Assembly: GCF_004794105.1 (NCBI RefSeq)
Contig: NZ_SRYR01000002.1
Coordinates: 186,001 to 250,000 of the forward strand
Direction: 5' to 3'
Length of the DNA: 64,000 nucleotides
DNA from: Clostridium sartagoforme
GTDB lineage: Bacteria > Bacillota > Clostridia > Clostridiales > Clostridiaceae
A model generated the notes under the pieces. The model ran no database searches. It saw only the letters and a program-made list of their open reading frames with translations, and was not told the origin of the DNA. Below, one piece after another: positions 45,589 through 53,602 of the stretch (position 1 is the stretch's first letter; every line of letters starts with the position of its first letter). A program made the position numbers and the translations under genes.

Positions 45589-46014
45589 ATGGATTTAAAT
45601 GAGATTTACACAACCCTAATAATGGAACATAGTTCTTCTAAACATAATAGAAGAAAATTAGAAAATCCAGATTTATGTGAAAAGGGTCATAATCCAAGCT
45701 GTGGAGATGAAATAGAATTAGAATTAAAAATTAATGGAGATATTATTGAAGATTTAGCATTTACAGGCCAAGGTTGTGCTATATCTCAAGCATCAACTTC
45801 AATGATGATAGACCTTATTAAGGGAAAAGATAAGAAAGAAGCTTTAGAATTAGTTGAAACTTTTATTGGAATGATAAAAAGAGAAATTAATGACGAAGAA
45901 GAACTTGAAGTACTTGAAGATGCTATTGTACTTAAGAATATTTCTAATATGCCAGCTAGAGTAAAATGTGCAGTACTTGCATGGCATACTTTAAAAGAAG
46001 CATTTAATAAATAA
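45589..46014 (+). CDS. sufU: Zinc-dependent sulfur transfer protein SufU
   Basis: A 141-residue IscU-like protein. Ligands C38 and D40 (HNPSCGDEIEL), C63 (GQGCAISQAST) and C127 (ARVKCAVLAWHTL) match SufU. The Gly-rich insertion typical of SufU between ~C63 and C127 is present. In Firmicutes SufU accepts sulfur from SufS rather than acting as main scaffold. ATG 45589 follows TGGAGG by 7 nt, only 4 nt after the sufS stop. It is the last gene of the operon. Confidence 0.94.
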   Translation: MDLNEIYTTLIMEHSSSKHNRRKLENPDLCEKGHNPSCGDEIELELKINGDIIEDLAFTGQGCAISQASTSMMIDLIKGKDKKEALELVETFIGMIKREINDEEELEVLEDAIVLKNISNMPARVKCAVLAWHTLKEAFNK

Positions 46015-46040
46015 AGCTGTCCTAAGACAGCTTTATTTAT
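46010..46040 (+). terminator. Terminator of the suf operon
   Basis: AATAAAGCTGTC-CTAA-GACAGCTTTATT followed by TATAA. The 12-bp stem begins inside the sufU stop codon. It doubles as the terminal hairpin of an inverted R1 copy. Confidence 0.8.
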
Positions 46041-46153
46041 AATTAAAAGTGAAAAATTAAGGAGGTAATTCTTTCAGAATTACTACAATAAATTATTTTT
46101 TTTAAACTCCGTAAGGAGTTTTTTCATTAATTTTTAATTATTAATTTTTCACT
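46010..46153 (-). repeat. Dispersed repeat R1, copy 4 (inverted)
   Basis: Here the order is reversed: terminal hairpin AGCTGTC/GACAGCT, core TAATT-CTTTCAG-AATTA (46066-46082), hairpin AACTCC/GGAGTT, then TTCATTAATTTTTAATTATT. This is the only clearly inverted copy in the window. Confidence 0.75.
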
Positions 46154-46357
46154 CTTAGCTCTTAATTATTACTTATAGAAGAGAAGTACAGATAACTAAT
46201 GATTTCTTAAGAAAAACTAGCCTATATTGATATAAATATTAATAATTTGAATAATTAAGATAATTTAGACAGTATAGTTATAAATATAAATTTGAAATAG
46301 TAATAATTATTATGATAGAATAAATTCATTATATTTTAAAATAAGGAGAATGAGTAA
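46154..46357. other. A/T-rich intergenic stretch before the CNNM/CBS gene
   Basis: No gene or strong structure was found. TTGAAA at about 46291 and TATGAT or TAGAAT at about 46310-46321 might form a promoter, but spacing to the first is short and the call is weak. Confidence 0.3.
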
Positions 46358-47689
46358 ATGGAAGGTAGTCCCGGGAGTAGTTTAATTTTAATTTTAATTT
46401 TGGTTGTTATTAATGCTTTTTTTGCATCAGCAGAAATGGCAATAGTATCATTGAACAAAACAAAAATAAGTATTTTAGCAGATGAAGGAAATAAGAAAGC
46501 TATATTGTTAAAAGGAATATTAAAAGATCCTAATAACTTTTTATCAACAATCCAAGTTGGTATAACATTAGCAGGTTTCTTTGCATCAGCTTCAGCAGCA
46601 ACATCAATTTCAGTTGGCTTTGCAAATGTATTAAGTAATTTAAATATACCATATAGTGAAAGTATAGCATTAGTGCTTACAACTATAGCTATATCATATA
46701 TTACATTGGTACTTGGAGAACTTGTTCCTAAAAGAATAGCTCTTCAAAATTCAGAAAAGCTAGCTATGTCATCTATTAAGACTATTATTTTTATATCAAA
46801 AGTGACCAAGCCTTTTGTATGGTTTTTATCTTTTTCAACAAACTTAATACTTAAGTTACTAGGAGTAAAAACTGACGGCATAGATGAACAAATATCTAGA
46901 GAGGAAATAAGAAGTTTAATTGAAATAGGTGAAGAAAATGGTGCCATTAATCAGTCTGAAAGAGAAATGATAGATGGAATTATTGAATTTGATGATACAA
47001 CAGCTAAGAAAATAATGACACCTAGAACTGAAACCTTTTTACTAAATGTAAATGTAAAAATTAGAGATTGTATAAAAGATATATTAGATGAAAACTTTTC
47101 AAGAATTCCTGTGTATGAAGATGATATTGATAATATTATAGGAATACTTCATATGAAAGATTTATTTGCTAGTATAGTTGAAAAGGGTGTAGATAATGTC
47201 AATATTAAGGATTTATTAAAGGATCCATGTTTCTTTATTGAAACAAAAAATATTGATGATTTATTTAAAGAATTAAAAGAAAAGAAAGCTTATATAGCTA
47301 TACTAATGGATGAATATGGTGGTTTCTCTGGTATTGTTACTATGGAAGATATTATAGAAGAAGTTATGGGAGAAATCCTTGATGAATATGATGAAAATTT
47401 AGATATAGAAAAAATTGATGATGATAATTTTATTGTGAGTGGTCTTATGACATTAGAAGATGTTAGTGATTATTTAAATATAGAATTAGAATCTGAGTTT
47501 GCAGATACAATAGCTGGACTATTTATAGAAAAGCTTGGTGAAATACCTACAAATACAAAGAACTGTGAAGTAACCTTTGATAATATTACATTAAAGCTAC
47601 TAAAGCTTGATGAAAAGAGAATAGATAAGATTCAGTTAATAATTAATTACAGGACAAAGGAAAATGAAGCAGAAGCAGCACTTTGTTAA
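46358..47689 (+). CDS. CNNM/CBS-domain membrane protein (hemolysin C/CorC family)
   Basis: A 443-residue protein. Residues ~1-185 are the CNNM membrane domain with three to four helices (FFASAEMAIVSLNKTKI is its signature start). Two CBS domains follow (KIMTPRTETFLLNVN, then YIAILMDEYGGFSGIVTMEDI), and a C-terminal CorC_HlyC domain (ADTIAGLFIEKLGEIP). Members handle Mg2+ or other divalent cations, with CBS domains sensing nucleotides; the hemolysin label is historical. ATG 46358 follows AAGGAGAATGAG. Its terminator overlaps the next gene's ribosome site. Confidence 0.88.
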   Translation: MEGSPGSSLILILILVVINAFFASAEMAIVSLNKTKISILADEGNKKAILLKGILKDPNNFLSTIQVGITLAGFFASASAATSISVGFANVLSNLNIPYSESIALVLTTIAISYITLVLGELVPKRIALQNSEKLAMSSIKTIIFISKVTKPFVWFLSFSTNLILKLLGVKTDGIDEQISREEIRSLIEIGEENGAINQSEREMIDGIIEFDDTTAKKIMTPRTETFLLNVNVKIRDCIKDILDENFSRIPVYEDDIDNIIGILHMKDLFASIVEKGVDNVNIKDLLKDPCFFIETKNIDDLFKELKEKKAYIAILMDEYGGFSGIVTMEDIIEEVMGEILDEYDENLDIEKIDDDNFIVSGLMTLEDVSDYLNIELESEFADTIAGLFIEKLGEIPTNTKNCEVTFDNITLKLLKLDEKRIDKIQLIINYRTKENEAEAALC

Positions 47690-47710
47690 AAAATAATAAA
47701 TAATGTATAG

Positions 47711-47755
47711 CACTCCTTTATATTAGTAAAACTAGTATAAAGGAGTGTGTTTTTT
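47711..47755 (+). terminator. Terminator hairpin that also contains the next gene's SD
   Basis: CACTCCTTTATATTAGT, loop AAA, ACTAGTATAAAGGAGTG: a 17-bp stem with one G-U pair, directly followed by TGTTTTTT and the ATG at 47756. The right arm contains AGGAG, the only SD for the following gene. A near twin lies on the minus strand at 53542-53593. Confidence 0.8.
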
Positions 47756-48199
47756 ATGGATGAAAACTTGATTAAAGTCTTAAATTCTCATTTACAAGGT
47801 GTAATAATGGGAGAAAATGAAATGATAAAATTAAAAGAAAAAGTAAAAGATTATAGACTTAAAGTTTTAATTGATAATACTTTGCTTACTATAGAAGAAC
47901 ATAAAAAAGTAATCTTAAATGAGATAGAAGAATTAAATGGTAAAGCTGTAAAAGAAGAAGGTATATTTGGAAAGTTAGTTGAGATATTCAATAGCATTAA
48001 AGAAATGGCTATAGATAATGATAAGCAAATATTAGAAAAAGCTATAAAGGGAACTGAAATGGGATTTAAGGCTATTTTAGATTTGTTAATAAAGGAATCT
48101 AATTTTCATGAGCATCTTGAAAAAAGTTTAATTAAGATCTCTGATATGTATAGTGGCCATATAAAAGAAATGCAAGAGTATTTAATAACTATTAACTAA
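47756..48199 (+). CDS. Small helical, ferritin-like (DUF2383-type?) protein
   Basis: A 147-residue, fully helical protein with no membrane segment: MDENLIKVLNSHLQGVIMGENEM, then LKEKVKDYRLKVLIDNTLLTIEEHKK and FGKLVEIFNSIKEMAI. Regularly spaced Glu/His residues (E-x-x-H near residue 47, and late NFHEHLEKS and YSGHIKEMQ) recall four-helix ferritin-like proteins of the DUF2383 type. Metal binding is not established. ATG 47756 is chosen for SD spacing; GTG 47747 would lie inside the hairpin. Translation may be limited by that hairpin. Confidence 0.45.
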   Translation: MDENLIKVLNSHLQGVIMGENEMIKLKEKVKDYRLKVLIDNTLLTIEEHKKVILNEIEELNGKAVKEEGIFGKLVEIFNSIKEMAIDNDKQILEKAIKGTEMGFKAILDLLIKESNFHEHLEKSLIKISDMYSGHIKEMQEYLITIN

Positions 48200-48237
48200 A
48201 TCTAAAGAAAAAATATATAATGTTAAGGAGTAGAAAA

Positions 48238-48474
48238 ATGAGAGATAGAACAATGGTTTTTAGCGATGAAAATGGAAATAAAGTAGAGTATGCTATATTA
48301 GAGCAAAAGCTTATTTGTGGTAATGAATATGTAGCTATGGCACCAGTTAATGAAAGGTCTAATATAGAAATATATAAAATCAAATTTGATAAGGATTGGA
48401 ATGAGTCTTTAAGTGAAGTTGAATCGGAAACTGAAATAAAAATGTATAAAGAAGTTTCATCATTAAGTTTCTAG
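48238..48474 (+). CDS. DUF1292-like small protein
   Basis: A 78-residue acidic protein: FSDENGNKVEYAILEQKLICGNEYVAMAPVN reads like the DUF1292 fold (small beta protein, often about 80-100 residues) found in Firmicutes. ATG 48238 lies 7 nt after AAGGAG; a frame from 48220 would start before that SD. Function unknown. It lies 38 nt after the helical protein gene. Confidence 0.6.
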   Translation: MRDRTMVFSDENGNKVEYAILEQKLICGNEYVAMAPVNERSNIEIYKIKFDKDWNESLSEVESETEIKMYKEVSSLSF

Positions 48475-48479
48475 AAATG

Positions 48480-48624
48480 GTGCTGTCGCATAATGAAAAA
48501 TTAATGAAAAAACCCCATAAGGGGTTTTAAAAAGAAATAAATTTTAGTAATTCTGTAAGAATTACATCAATAATTCTTCATTTTTAATTTTTAATGTTAA
48601 TTTGAGCTGTTTGTGTGACAGCTC
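48480..48624 (+). repeat. Dispersed repeat R1, copy 5 (full length)
   Basis: GTGCTGTCGCATAATGAAAA start, hairpin AACCCC/GGGGTT, core TAATT-CTGTAAG-AATTA (48548-48564), TTCATTTTTAATTTTTAAT, terminal hairpin GAGCTGT...ACAGCTC (48604-48624) followed by TATTTTTTT, so it can also end transcription of the DUF1292-like gene. The first hairpin differs from other copies by paired changes (CCCC/GGGG instead of CTCC/GGAG). Confidence 0.8.
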
Positions 48625-48730
48625 TATTTTTTTAAGACTATCATCCTTTTACGCCTAATTTATGTTTTAAGTTCACAAATAAAATTGACTATGAATATTA
48701 TAAAGTAAAATATTATTAGGAGTAGTAATA

Positions 48731-48961
48731 ATGAATAATTATAATTTAATAATGAGGCTCCAAGCCAAGATGCAGGATCCTAGATTTGCTGACAGATTTA
48801 ATAGAATAGCTTCAGAACTTAATAACATTCCTGGAGTTCAACATGAAGTATTAAGAATTGCTCAAATGGAGGATGAAAAAAAGAGAGAAAAAGCTATTTC
48901 TAGACTTCCTGATAGAGTTAAACAACTAGTAAGAGAAGTTGTATCTTTACTTAATGATTAG
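48731..48961 (+). CDS. Small helical protein of unknown function
   Basis: A 76-residue protein that I do not recognise: charged and helical, with MRLQAKMQDPRFADRFNRIASELNNIPG, then RLPDRVKQLVREVVSLLND. No cysteine, signal peptide or membrane segment. ATG 48731 follows TTAGGAGTAGTAAT, a good SD, and codon use matches its neighbours, so it is probably real. It precedes the deca-GX3 protein gene by 74 nt and may share its transcript. Confidence 0.6.
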   Translation: MNNYNLIMRLQAKMQDPRFADRFNRIASELNNIPGVQHEVLRIAQMEDEKKREKAISRLPDRVKQLVREVVSLLND

Positions 48962-49035
48962 AATTAATATTTAAGAACAAAAGAGTAATATCTGCATAAT
49001 ATGTAATATAACAATATTACAAGGAGATAAAAAAG

Positions 49036-49773
49036 ATGGGAACTAATAATGAAAGAAATTCTGGAAATCTTGATGAAATTTTAAATAGAATTCAAGATGG
49101 AGGATCGGATTTCAACTTTGATGAAAATGCTAATTTTAATAACTTTGAAAACGACTTTGATTTTTCAGCATTAGAAGATTCGGATGATTTTACTAATTTT
49201 AACTTTAATCCTAACTCTATTAATGAGCCTATTGGTACTGCAAACTCAGCAGGATTTGGAGTAAATCCATCAGGCTTAGGAATAAATGAAGCAGATTTAG
49301 CAGCAAGTGAAGCTGATGCATTCTCTAGAGGAAATTCAGGATGTGGATGTAATACTAATGAATGTGGAGTTATTGACACTAGATGTTGGTTTGAAAAAGG
49401 ATTAAGACAAGGCCTAGCACAAGGATTTGCTAATGGATATAATTGTGGCTTTGAGAATGGTAAGAAAGTTGGATATCGTAATGGATTTAGAGATGGACTA
49501 GAAAGAGGGTTAAGTAGAGCTGAAGAACTTGCAAGAGCTAGCTTCCAAAGGGGATTAAGAGAAGGCTTTAGAAGAGGATATAGAGCTGGTTATCAAAATG
49601 GATTCCAAGATGGATGTAGACAAGGTTTTGAAAGAGGATCTAGAGCTGGATTTAGACAAGGCTATGATAGAGCTTTAAGAGATATGCAAAGATTTATTAA
49701 TGAACGTTTATCCAATAATGACTGTAATAATAGATGTAATGGTAACAATGGAAATTGGAGAAGTTGTTCATAA
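49036..49773 (+). CDS. Deca-GX3 repeat protein with acidic Asn/Phe-rich N-terminus
   Basis: A 245-residue protein in three parts. Residues 1-100 are acidic and rich in Asn, Phe and Asp (low complexity). Residues 101-118 hold a cysteine cluster (SGCGCNTNECGVIDTRC). Residues 122-161 and 173-212 are two blocks of exactly ten consecutive Gly-x-x-x tetrads (for example GLRQGLAQGFANGY), separated by AEELARASFQR. The tail has more Cys and Asn. Ten GX3 units is the hallmark of eukaryotic Yae1/Lto1, which form helices. ATG 49036 follows AAGGAGAT. Function unknown; an assembly or adaptor role is a guess. Confidence 0.7.
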   Translation: MGTNNERNSGNLDEILNRIQDGGSDFNFDENANFNNFENDFDFSALEDSDDFTNFNFNPNSINEPIGTANSAGFGVNPSGLGINEADLAASEADAFSRGNSGCGCNTNECGVIDTRCWFEKGLRQGLAQGFANGYNCGFENGKKVGYRNGFRDGLERGLSRAEELARASFQRGLREGFRRGYRAGYQNGFQDGCRQGFERGSRAGFRQGYDRALRDMQRFINERLSNNDCNNRCNGNNGNWRSCS

Positions 49774-49833
49774 AAATTTAAACATGAAATTGAAAACTAC
49801 TTTCTTTAAATCTTATAATATTTTAATTAAATA

Positions 49834-49883
49834 AAAAGAGAGACTATAATATTTAGCATAATATTATGGGCTCTCTTTTATTT
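49834..49883 (+). terminator. Terminator of the deca-GX3 gene
   Basis: AAAAGAGAG (49834-49842) pairs with CTCTCTTTT (49871-49879), with an inner TATAATATT/ATAATATTAT pairing, then TATTTAT. Confidence 0.7.
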
Positions 49884-49947
49884 ATAGTAATTGAAAAATA
49901 AAATATGCCAGTGTAAAATAAGGTATATATAGATTAGGAGGTAATGC

Positions 49948-50745
49948 ATGAATAATGTAACAATAGCTTTTTTAATTACTTTATTTGCTGGACTTGCCAC
50001 TGGGATTGGTAGTTTAATAGCATTTTTGGCCAAAAGCACAAATAGAAAATTTTTATCAGTAAGTTTAGGATTCTCAGCAGGAGTTATGATATATGTATCC
50101 ATGGTAGAAATATTTGTAAAGGCAAAAGATTCACTAATATTGGCACTTGGAGAAAAGCAGGGGAATTATTTAACAGTTATTTCTTTTTTTCTAGGAATTT
50201 TTTTAATTGCAATAATAGACAAGTTTGTACCTAGTGGGGAAAATCCTCATGAGTTTAAGGAGATACTATCTGAGGCAGACGAAGAAGCAAAAAAGAATGC
50301 TGGACTTCTTAGGATGGGTAAGTTTACAGCATTAGCAATAGCAATACACAACTTTCCAGAGGGACTTGCTACCTTTGTTTCAGCTTTAACTGATATGAGA
50401 ATAGCAATTCCAATAGCAATAGCAATACATAATATTCCAGAGGGGATATCTGTATCTGTACCTATTTACTATGCAACTGGAAGTAAGAAGAAAGCATTTT
50501 TATATTCTTTTCTTTCAGGAATGGCTGAACCAGTTGGGGCTTTAGTTGGTTATTTCTTTTTAAGAAGTATATTTAGTGATCTATCTTTTGGAATTATTTT
50601 TGCTATGGTAGCAGGCATAATGGTCTTTATTTCACTAGATGAACTTTTACCAGCAGCTGAAAAGTATGGTGAGCATCATTTATCTATTTATGGATTAGTG
50701 CTTGGAATGATAGTGATGGCAGTAAGTCTTTTATTATTTATTTAG
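49948..50745 (+). CDS. zupT: ZIP-family zinc transporter
   Basis: A 265-residue ZIP transporter with eight helices. The metal-binding helices carry [10 protein letters not shown] and [15 protein letters not shown], and [13 protein letters not shown] follows, as in E. coli ZupT. It imports Zn2+ and other divalent cations. ATG 49948 follows TTAGGAGGTAATGC. Monocistronic, with terminators on both sides; no Zur-type operator was recognised upstream. Confidence 0.93.
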   Translation: MNNVTIAFLITLFAGLATGIGSLIAFLAKSTNRKFLSVSLGFSAGVMIYVSMVEIFVKAKDSLILALGEKQGNYLTVISFFLGIFLIAIIDKFVPSGENPHEFKEILSEADEEAKKNAGLLRMGKFTALAIAIHNFPEGLATFVSALTDMRIAIPIAIAIHNIPEGISVSVPIYYATGSKKKAFLYSFLSGMAEPVGALVGYFFLRSIFSDLSFGIIFAMVAGIMVFISLDELLPAAEKYGEHHLSIYGLVLGMIVMAVSLLLFI

Positions 50746-50746
50746 A

Positions 50747-50770
50747 AGGGGCACCTAAGTGTCCTTTTTA
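50747..50770 (+). terminator. Terminator of zupT
   Basis: AAGGGGCAC-CTAA-GTGTCCTTTTT, a 9-bp stem containing G-U pairs then a T run, directly after the stop codon. Confidence 0.7.
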
Positions 50771-50878
50771 GGTTAAATTAGATTAATAAATTATGAATTT
50801 TATAAAATTAATAAAATAATAGGTTATAATAGACTATAATTATAATGATAGAATAAGTACAGTAAAGAGAGGTAGATT

Positions 50879-52045
50879 ATGAAAATTAATTGGAATAATA
50901 AATATACAACCATAGCTGTATATTCATTTATAGTTTCAATTTCCATTATCTTATTTTATTTAGCGATATCTCAAGTTTCAATATTTACAGATAAGTTAGA
51001 TTCAATATTAATTATATTTCAACCTTTTATAATAGGTTTTACAATAGCATATATAATTAATTTCTTGCTAGATTTTTATGAGAATAAAGTTTTTGAAAAT
51101 AAGTACATAAAGAGAATAAAATTAAAATCTAAAAGAGGAATATCAATACTTTTAGCTTATATTTCTGCATTTTTTATAATTAGTATGGTAATTAAGTTTT
51201 TACTACCACAGGTTACAGAATCTATTATAGGTTTAATGAATGATATACCGACGTATATTTCTAATACTACTAGTTTTGTTAATGATTTAATTAAGAACTT
51301 AAATATTGAAGAGCAGTATTCTAAAGTTTTAATGGATAATTATAATAGCTTTGTTAACTATGTAATATCTTTTGTAACAGATTTAATACCTGCAATAGGA
51401 GCCTTTTTAGCGAGAACTGCATCAAGTATTTGGAATTTAATATTAGGAATTATAGTATCAGTCTATTTATTAATAGATAAGGAAAAGTTATGTGCATTAA
51501 GTAAGAAGATAACATATGCTTTGTTTTCAGAAAGTAAAGCTGAATCAATAATAGCATTAGTTCATAAAAGTAATTATACATTTGGTAGATTTTTAATAGG
51601 AAAAATAATTGATTCTTTAATAATTGGAGTATTAACATTTATAATTTTAACTATCTTTAGAATGCCTTATACAGTTCTAGTTTCAGTAATAGTTGGAATT
51701 ACCAATGTAATACCATTCTTTGGACCTTTTATTGGAGCTATTCCATCCTTTATTATTATTTTATTTGTATCGCCAATACAAGCTTTATGGTTCTTACTAA
51801 TAATTCTATTTATACAACAATTAGATGGAAATGTAATTGGACCTAAGATATTAGGGGATACAATCGGAATATCTGCATTTTGGGTACTATTTTCTATTTT
51901 AGTTGCAGGAAAAATACTAGGAATAGTGGGTATGATAATTGGAGTTCCATTATTTGCAGTATTCTACTCCATAGTTAAGACCTTTATAGAAAATAAATTA
52001 AAGAAAAAAGGACTAAAAACAGAAACTAAAGATTATATAAAATAA
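50879..52045 (+). CDS. AI-2E-family transporter, second paralogue
   Basis: A 388-residue relative of the protein encoded at 36510-37646. It shares the same plan: N-terminal helices, a soluble middle (DIPTYISNTTSFVNDLIKNL) and the C-terminal signature VIPFFGPFIGAIPSFIIILF plus QQLDGNVIGPKILGDTIGISAFW. It may export AI-2 or act as an ion antiporter. ATG 50879 follows AAGAGAGGTAGATT. Two paralogues in 15 kb suggest distinct substrates or regulation. Confidence 0.87.
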   Translation: MKINWNNKYTTIAVYSFIVSISIILFYLAISQVSIFTDKLDSILIIFQPFIIGFTIAYIINFLLDFYENKVFENKYIKRIKLKSKRGISILLAYISAFFIISMVIKFLLPQVTESIIGLMNDIPTYISNTTSFVNDLIKNLNIEEQYSKVLMDNYNSFVNYVISFVTDLIPAIGAFLARTASSIWNLILGIIVSVYLLIDKEKLCALSKKITYALFSESKAESIIALVHKSNYTFGRFLIGKIIDSLIIGVLTFIILTIFRMPYTVLVSVIVGITNVIPFFGPFIGAIPSFIIILFVSPIQALWFLLIILFIQQLDGNVIGPKILGDTIGISAFWVLFSILVAGKILGIVGMIIGVPLFAVFYSIVKTFIENKLKKKGLKTETKDYIK

Positions 52046-52055
52046 ATAGTTTGGT

Positions 52056-52100
52056 GCTGCTGCACAATGAAAAATTAAGAATGAAAAGTTATAGAATACA
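52056..52100 (+). repeat. Dispersed repeat R1, left-end fragment
   Basis: GGTGCTGCTGCACAATGAAAAATTAAGAATGAA matches the left end of full R1 copies (compare 25831 and 48480); it is written here as a description of 52054-52084. The rest of the element is absent and replaced by a different hairpin. Confidence 0.6.
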
Positions 52101-52160
52101 TATCATCTATTAAATACTTTAATTTAAAGTGCTAATAAATAATATGTATTCTTATTTTTT
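52093..52160. terminator. Long bidirectional hairpin between convergent genes
   Basis: AGAATACATAT (52093-52103) and ATATGTATTCT (52142-52152) pair perfectly; the 38-nt loop contains a nested ACTTTAA/TTAAAGT hairpin. A T run follows on the plus strand. It separates the second AI-2E-family gene from the TPM gene. Confidence 0.65.
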
Positions 52161-52969
52161 TACCAACTACCTGAGGAGCCTCCACCACCGGAAGAACCAC
52201 CTCCGAAGCCACCGAAGCCTCCACCACCAGAAGATCCCCCACCGAAGCCTCCAAAGCCTCCATGACCGCCTCTGCCACCTCTTCTATTACCACCAGTAAA
52301 GAAAAGTATTTTTAATAATAGTAATGTAATGGAACCTCCATTAAAAATAAAATCAAGTAAAATTAGTACTAGAAATATCCCCATACCACTGAAAATAGGA
52401 ATGTTATTATAGTTATATTTATTATTTTCCATTGATATATTTAAAGATTTATCTAGGGTTATTCCATATTCCTCAGCAATTAAATCACTAAAGGCACTAT
52501 AACTATTAACTATTCCAGTTCCATATTCCTCAGTCCTAAATTTCTCTTTAGCTAAAGAGTCCATGACTCTATTACTTAAGGCATCTGGAATTGCACCTTC
52601 TAATCCTCTGCCTACTTCAACTCTCCAATTTCTATCTTCAATAGCAATTAAGATTAATAAACCATTGTCTTTATTCTTTTCTCCAATTCCCCAGGTTCTA
52701 AAGAGGTTTAAAGCATAGCTTTCAATTGGTTTACCATCAGTACTATTTATTATTACTGTAACGGCTTGAGCACCAGTTTTATCTTCTAATTCTTTACCGA
52801 TAGAAATAATTTTTTCTTTTTCATCTTCCGTTAATATGCCTGCATAATCATTTACATACTTATAATTAGTCGGATTAGGGAAGTTAATTTCAGCTGAAGC
52901 AATTTGAGTAAAAAATAATAGTAAAAGAGAAGATAACAAAAGAACTTTTATCTTAGATAATATCTTCAT
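52160..52969 (-). CDS. TPM-domain (YgcG-like) secreted/membrane protein
   Basis: A 269-residue protein. An N-terminal signal peptide (KVLLLSSLLLLFFTQIASA) precedes a TPM domain (residues ~35-165: VNDYAGILTEDEKEKII, QAVTVIINST, LLILIAIEDRNWRVEVGRGLEGAIPD). A membrane segment follows near 195-225, then a Gly/Ser-rich tail (FGGFGGGSSGGGG repeats). In YgcG relatives the TPM domain faces outside; in plants TPM proteins assist photosystem repair. Its gene lies 2 nt after lemA, the usual LemA-TPM pairing. Function in bacteria is uncertain. Confidence 0.85.
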   Translation of the reverse strand: MKILSKIKVLLLSSLLLLFFTQIASAEINFPNPTNYKYVNDYAGILTEDEKEKIISIGKELEDKTGAQAVTVIINSTDGKPIESYALNLFRTWGIGEKNKDNGLLILIAIEDRNWRVEVGRGLEGAIPDALSNRVMDSLAKEKFRTEEYGTGIVNSYSAFSDLIAEEYGITLDKSLNISMENNKYNYNNIPIFSGMGIFLVLILLDFIFNGGSITLLLLKILFFTGGNRRGGRGGHGGFGGFGGGSSGGGGFGGFGGGSSGGGGSSGSW

Positions 52970-52971
52970 AG

Positions 52972-53541
52972 TTATCTAGTAAAATCTACTGATGGCACTT
53001 CACTAGCATTATCACTTGCTTTGTAAAGTGCTTTTTCTTCAAATCCAAAGATAGAAGCTACAATGTTAGTAGGGAATCTTCTCAATTTAGTATTATAATT
53101 AGTTGTTGCAGTATTATAGTCTTGTCTTGCTACAGCGATTCTATTTTCAGTGCCTTCTAATTGAATACTTAAGTCTTTAAAGTTTTCATTTGATTTTAAA
53201 TCAGGATATCTTTCAACTACTACTAGTAATCTAGATAAAGCATTTGATAGTTCACTATCTGCAGTTGCTTGATCAGAAATATTAGTAGCGCCTGATAATT
53301 TACTTCTTGCATTAGCAATATCAGTAAAGATATCTTTTTCTTGAGTAGCATATCCCTTAACTGTATTAACTAAATTAGGTATTAAGTCAGACCTTCTTTG
53401 AAGTTGAGTATCTATATCAGAAGCTGACTTATTAACTTGTTGTTCAAGACCTACTAAGCCATTGTAACTAGAGATTATAGGGAAAGCTATTATAGCTATA
53501 ACAACAATCACAGCTATCAATATCTTAACTCCATTTTTCAT
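52972..53541 (-). CDS. lemA: LemA-family membrane protein
   Basis: A 189-residue protein. ATG at 53541 is chosen because GGAG lies 11 nt upstream, while a longer frame from 53562 begins before that SD. An N-terminal membrane helix (ILIAVIVVIAIIAFPIIS) is followed by the LemA helical domain: QVNKSASDIDTQLQRRSDLIPNLV is the family signature, and FPTNIVASIFGFEEKALYKA the end. Function unknown; it is commonly paired with a TPM protein, as here. The SD lies in a terminator-like hairpin. Confidence 0.88.
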   Translation of the reverse strand: MKNGVKILIAVIVVIAIIAFPIISSYNGLVGLEQQVNKSASDIDTQLQRRSDLIPNLVNTVKGYATQEKDIFTDIANARSKLSGATNISDQATADSELSNALSRLLVVVERYPDLKSNENFKDLSIQLEGTENRIAVARQDYNTATTNYNTKLRRFPTNIVASIFGFEEKALYKASDNASEVPSVDFTR

Positions 53542-53593
53542 AAAAAACACACTCCTTTCCATATATATTAGTATATGTAGAAGAGGAGTGTGT
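53542..53593 (-). terminator. Terminator hairpin that also contains the lemA SD
   Basis: On the minus strand ACACACTCC pairs with GGAGTGTGT (plus coordinates 53585-53593 and 53547-53555), with inner pairing of CTACATATA and TATATATGG, followed by TTTTTT and the lemA ATG. The 19 nt reading AAGGAGTGTGTTTTTTATG are identical to 47740-47758 on the plus strand. It also lies 10 nt after the stop of the upstream UbiA-family gene. Confidence 0.75.
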
Positions 53594-53602
53594 TATTAAA
53601 AA

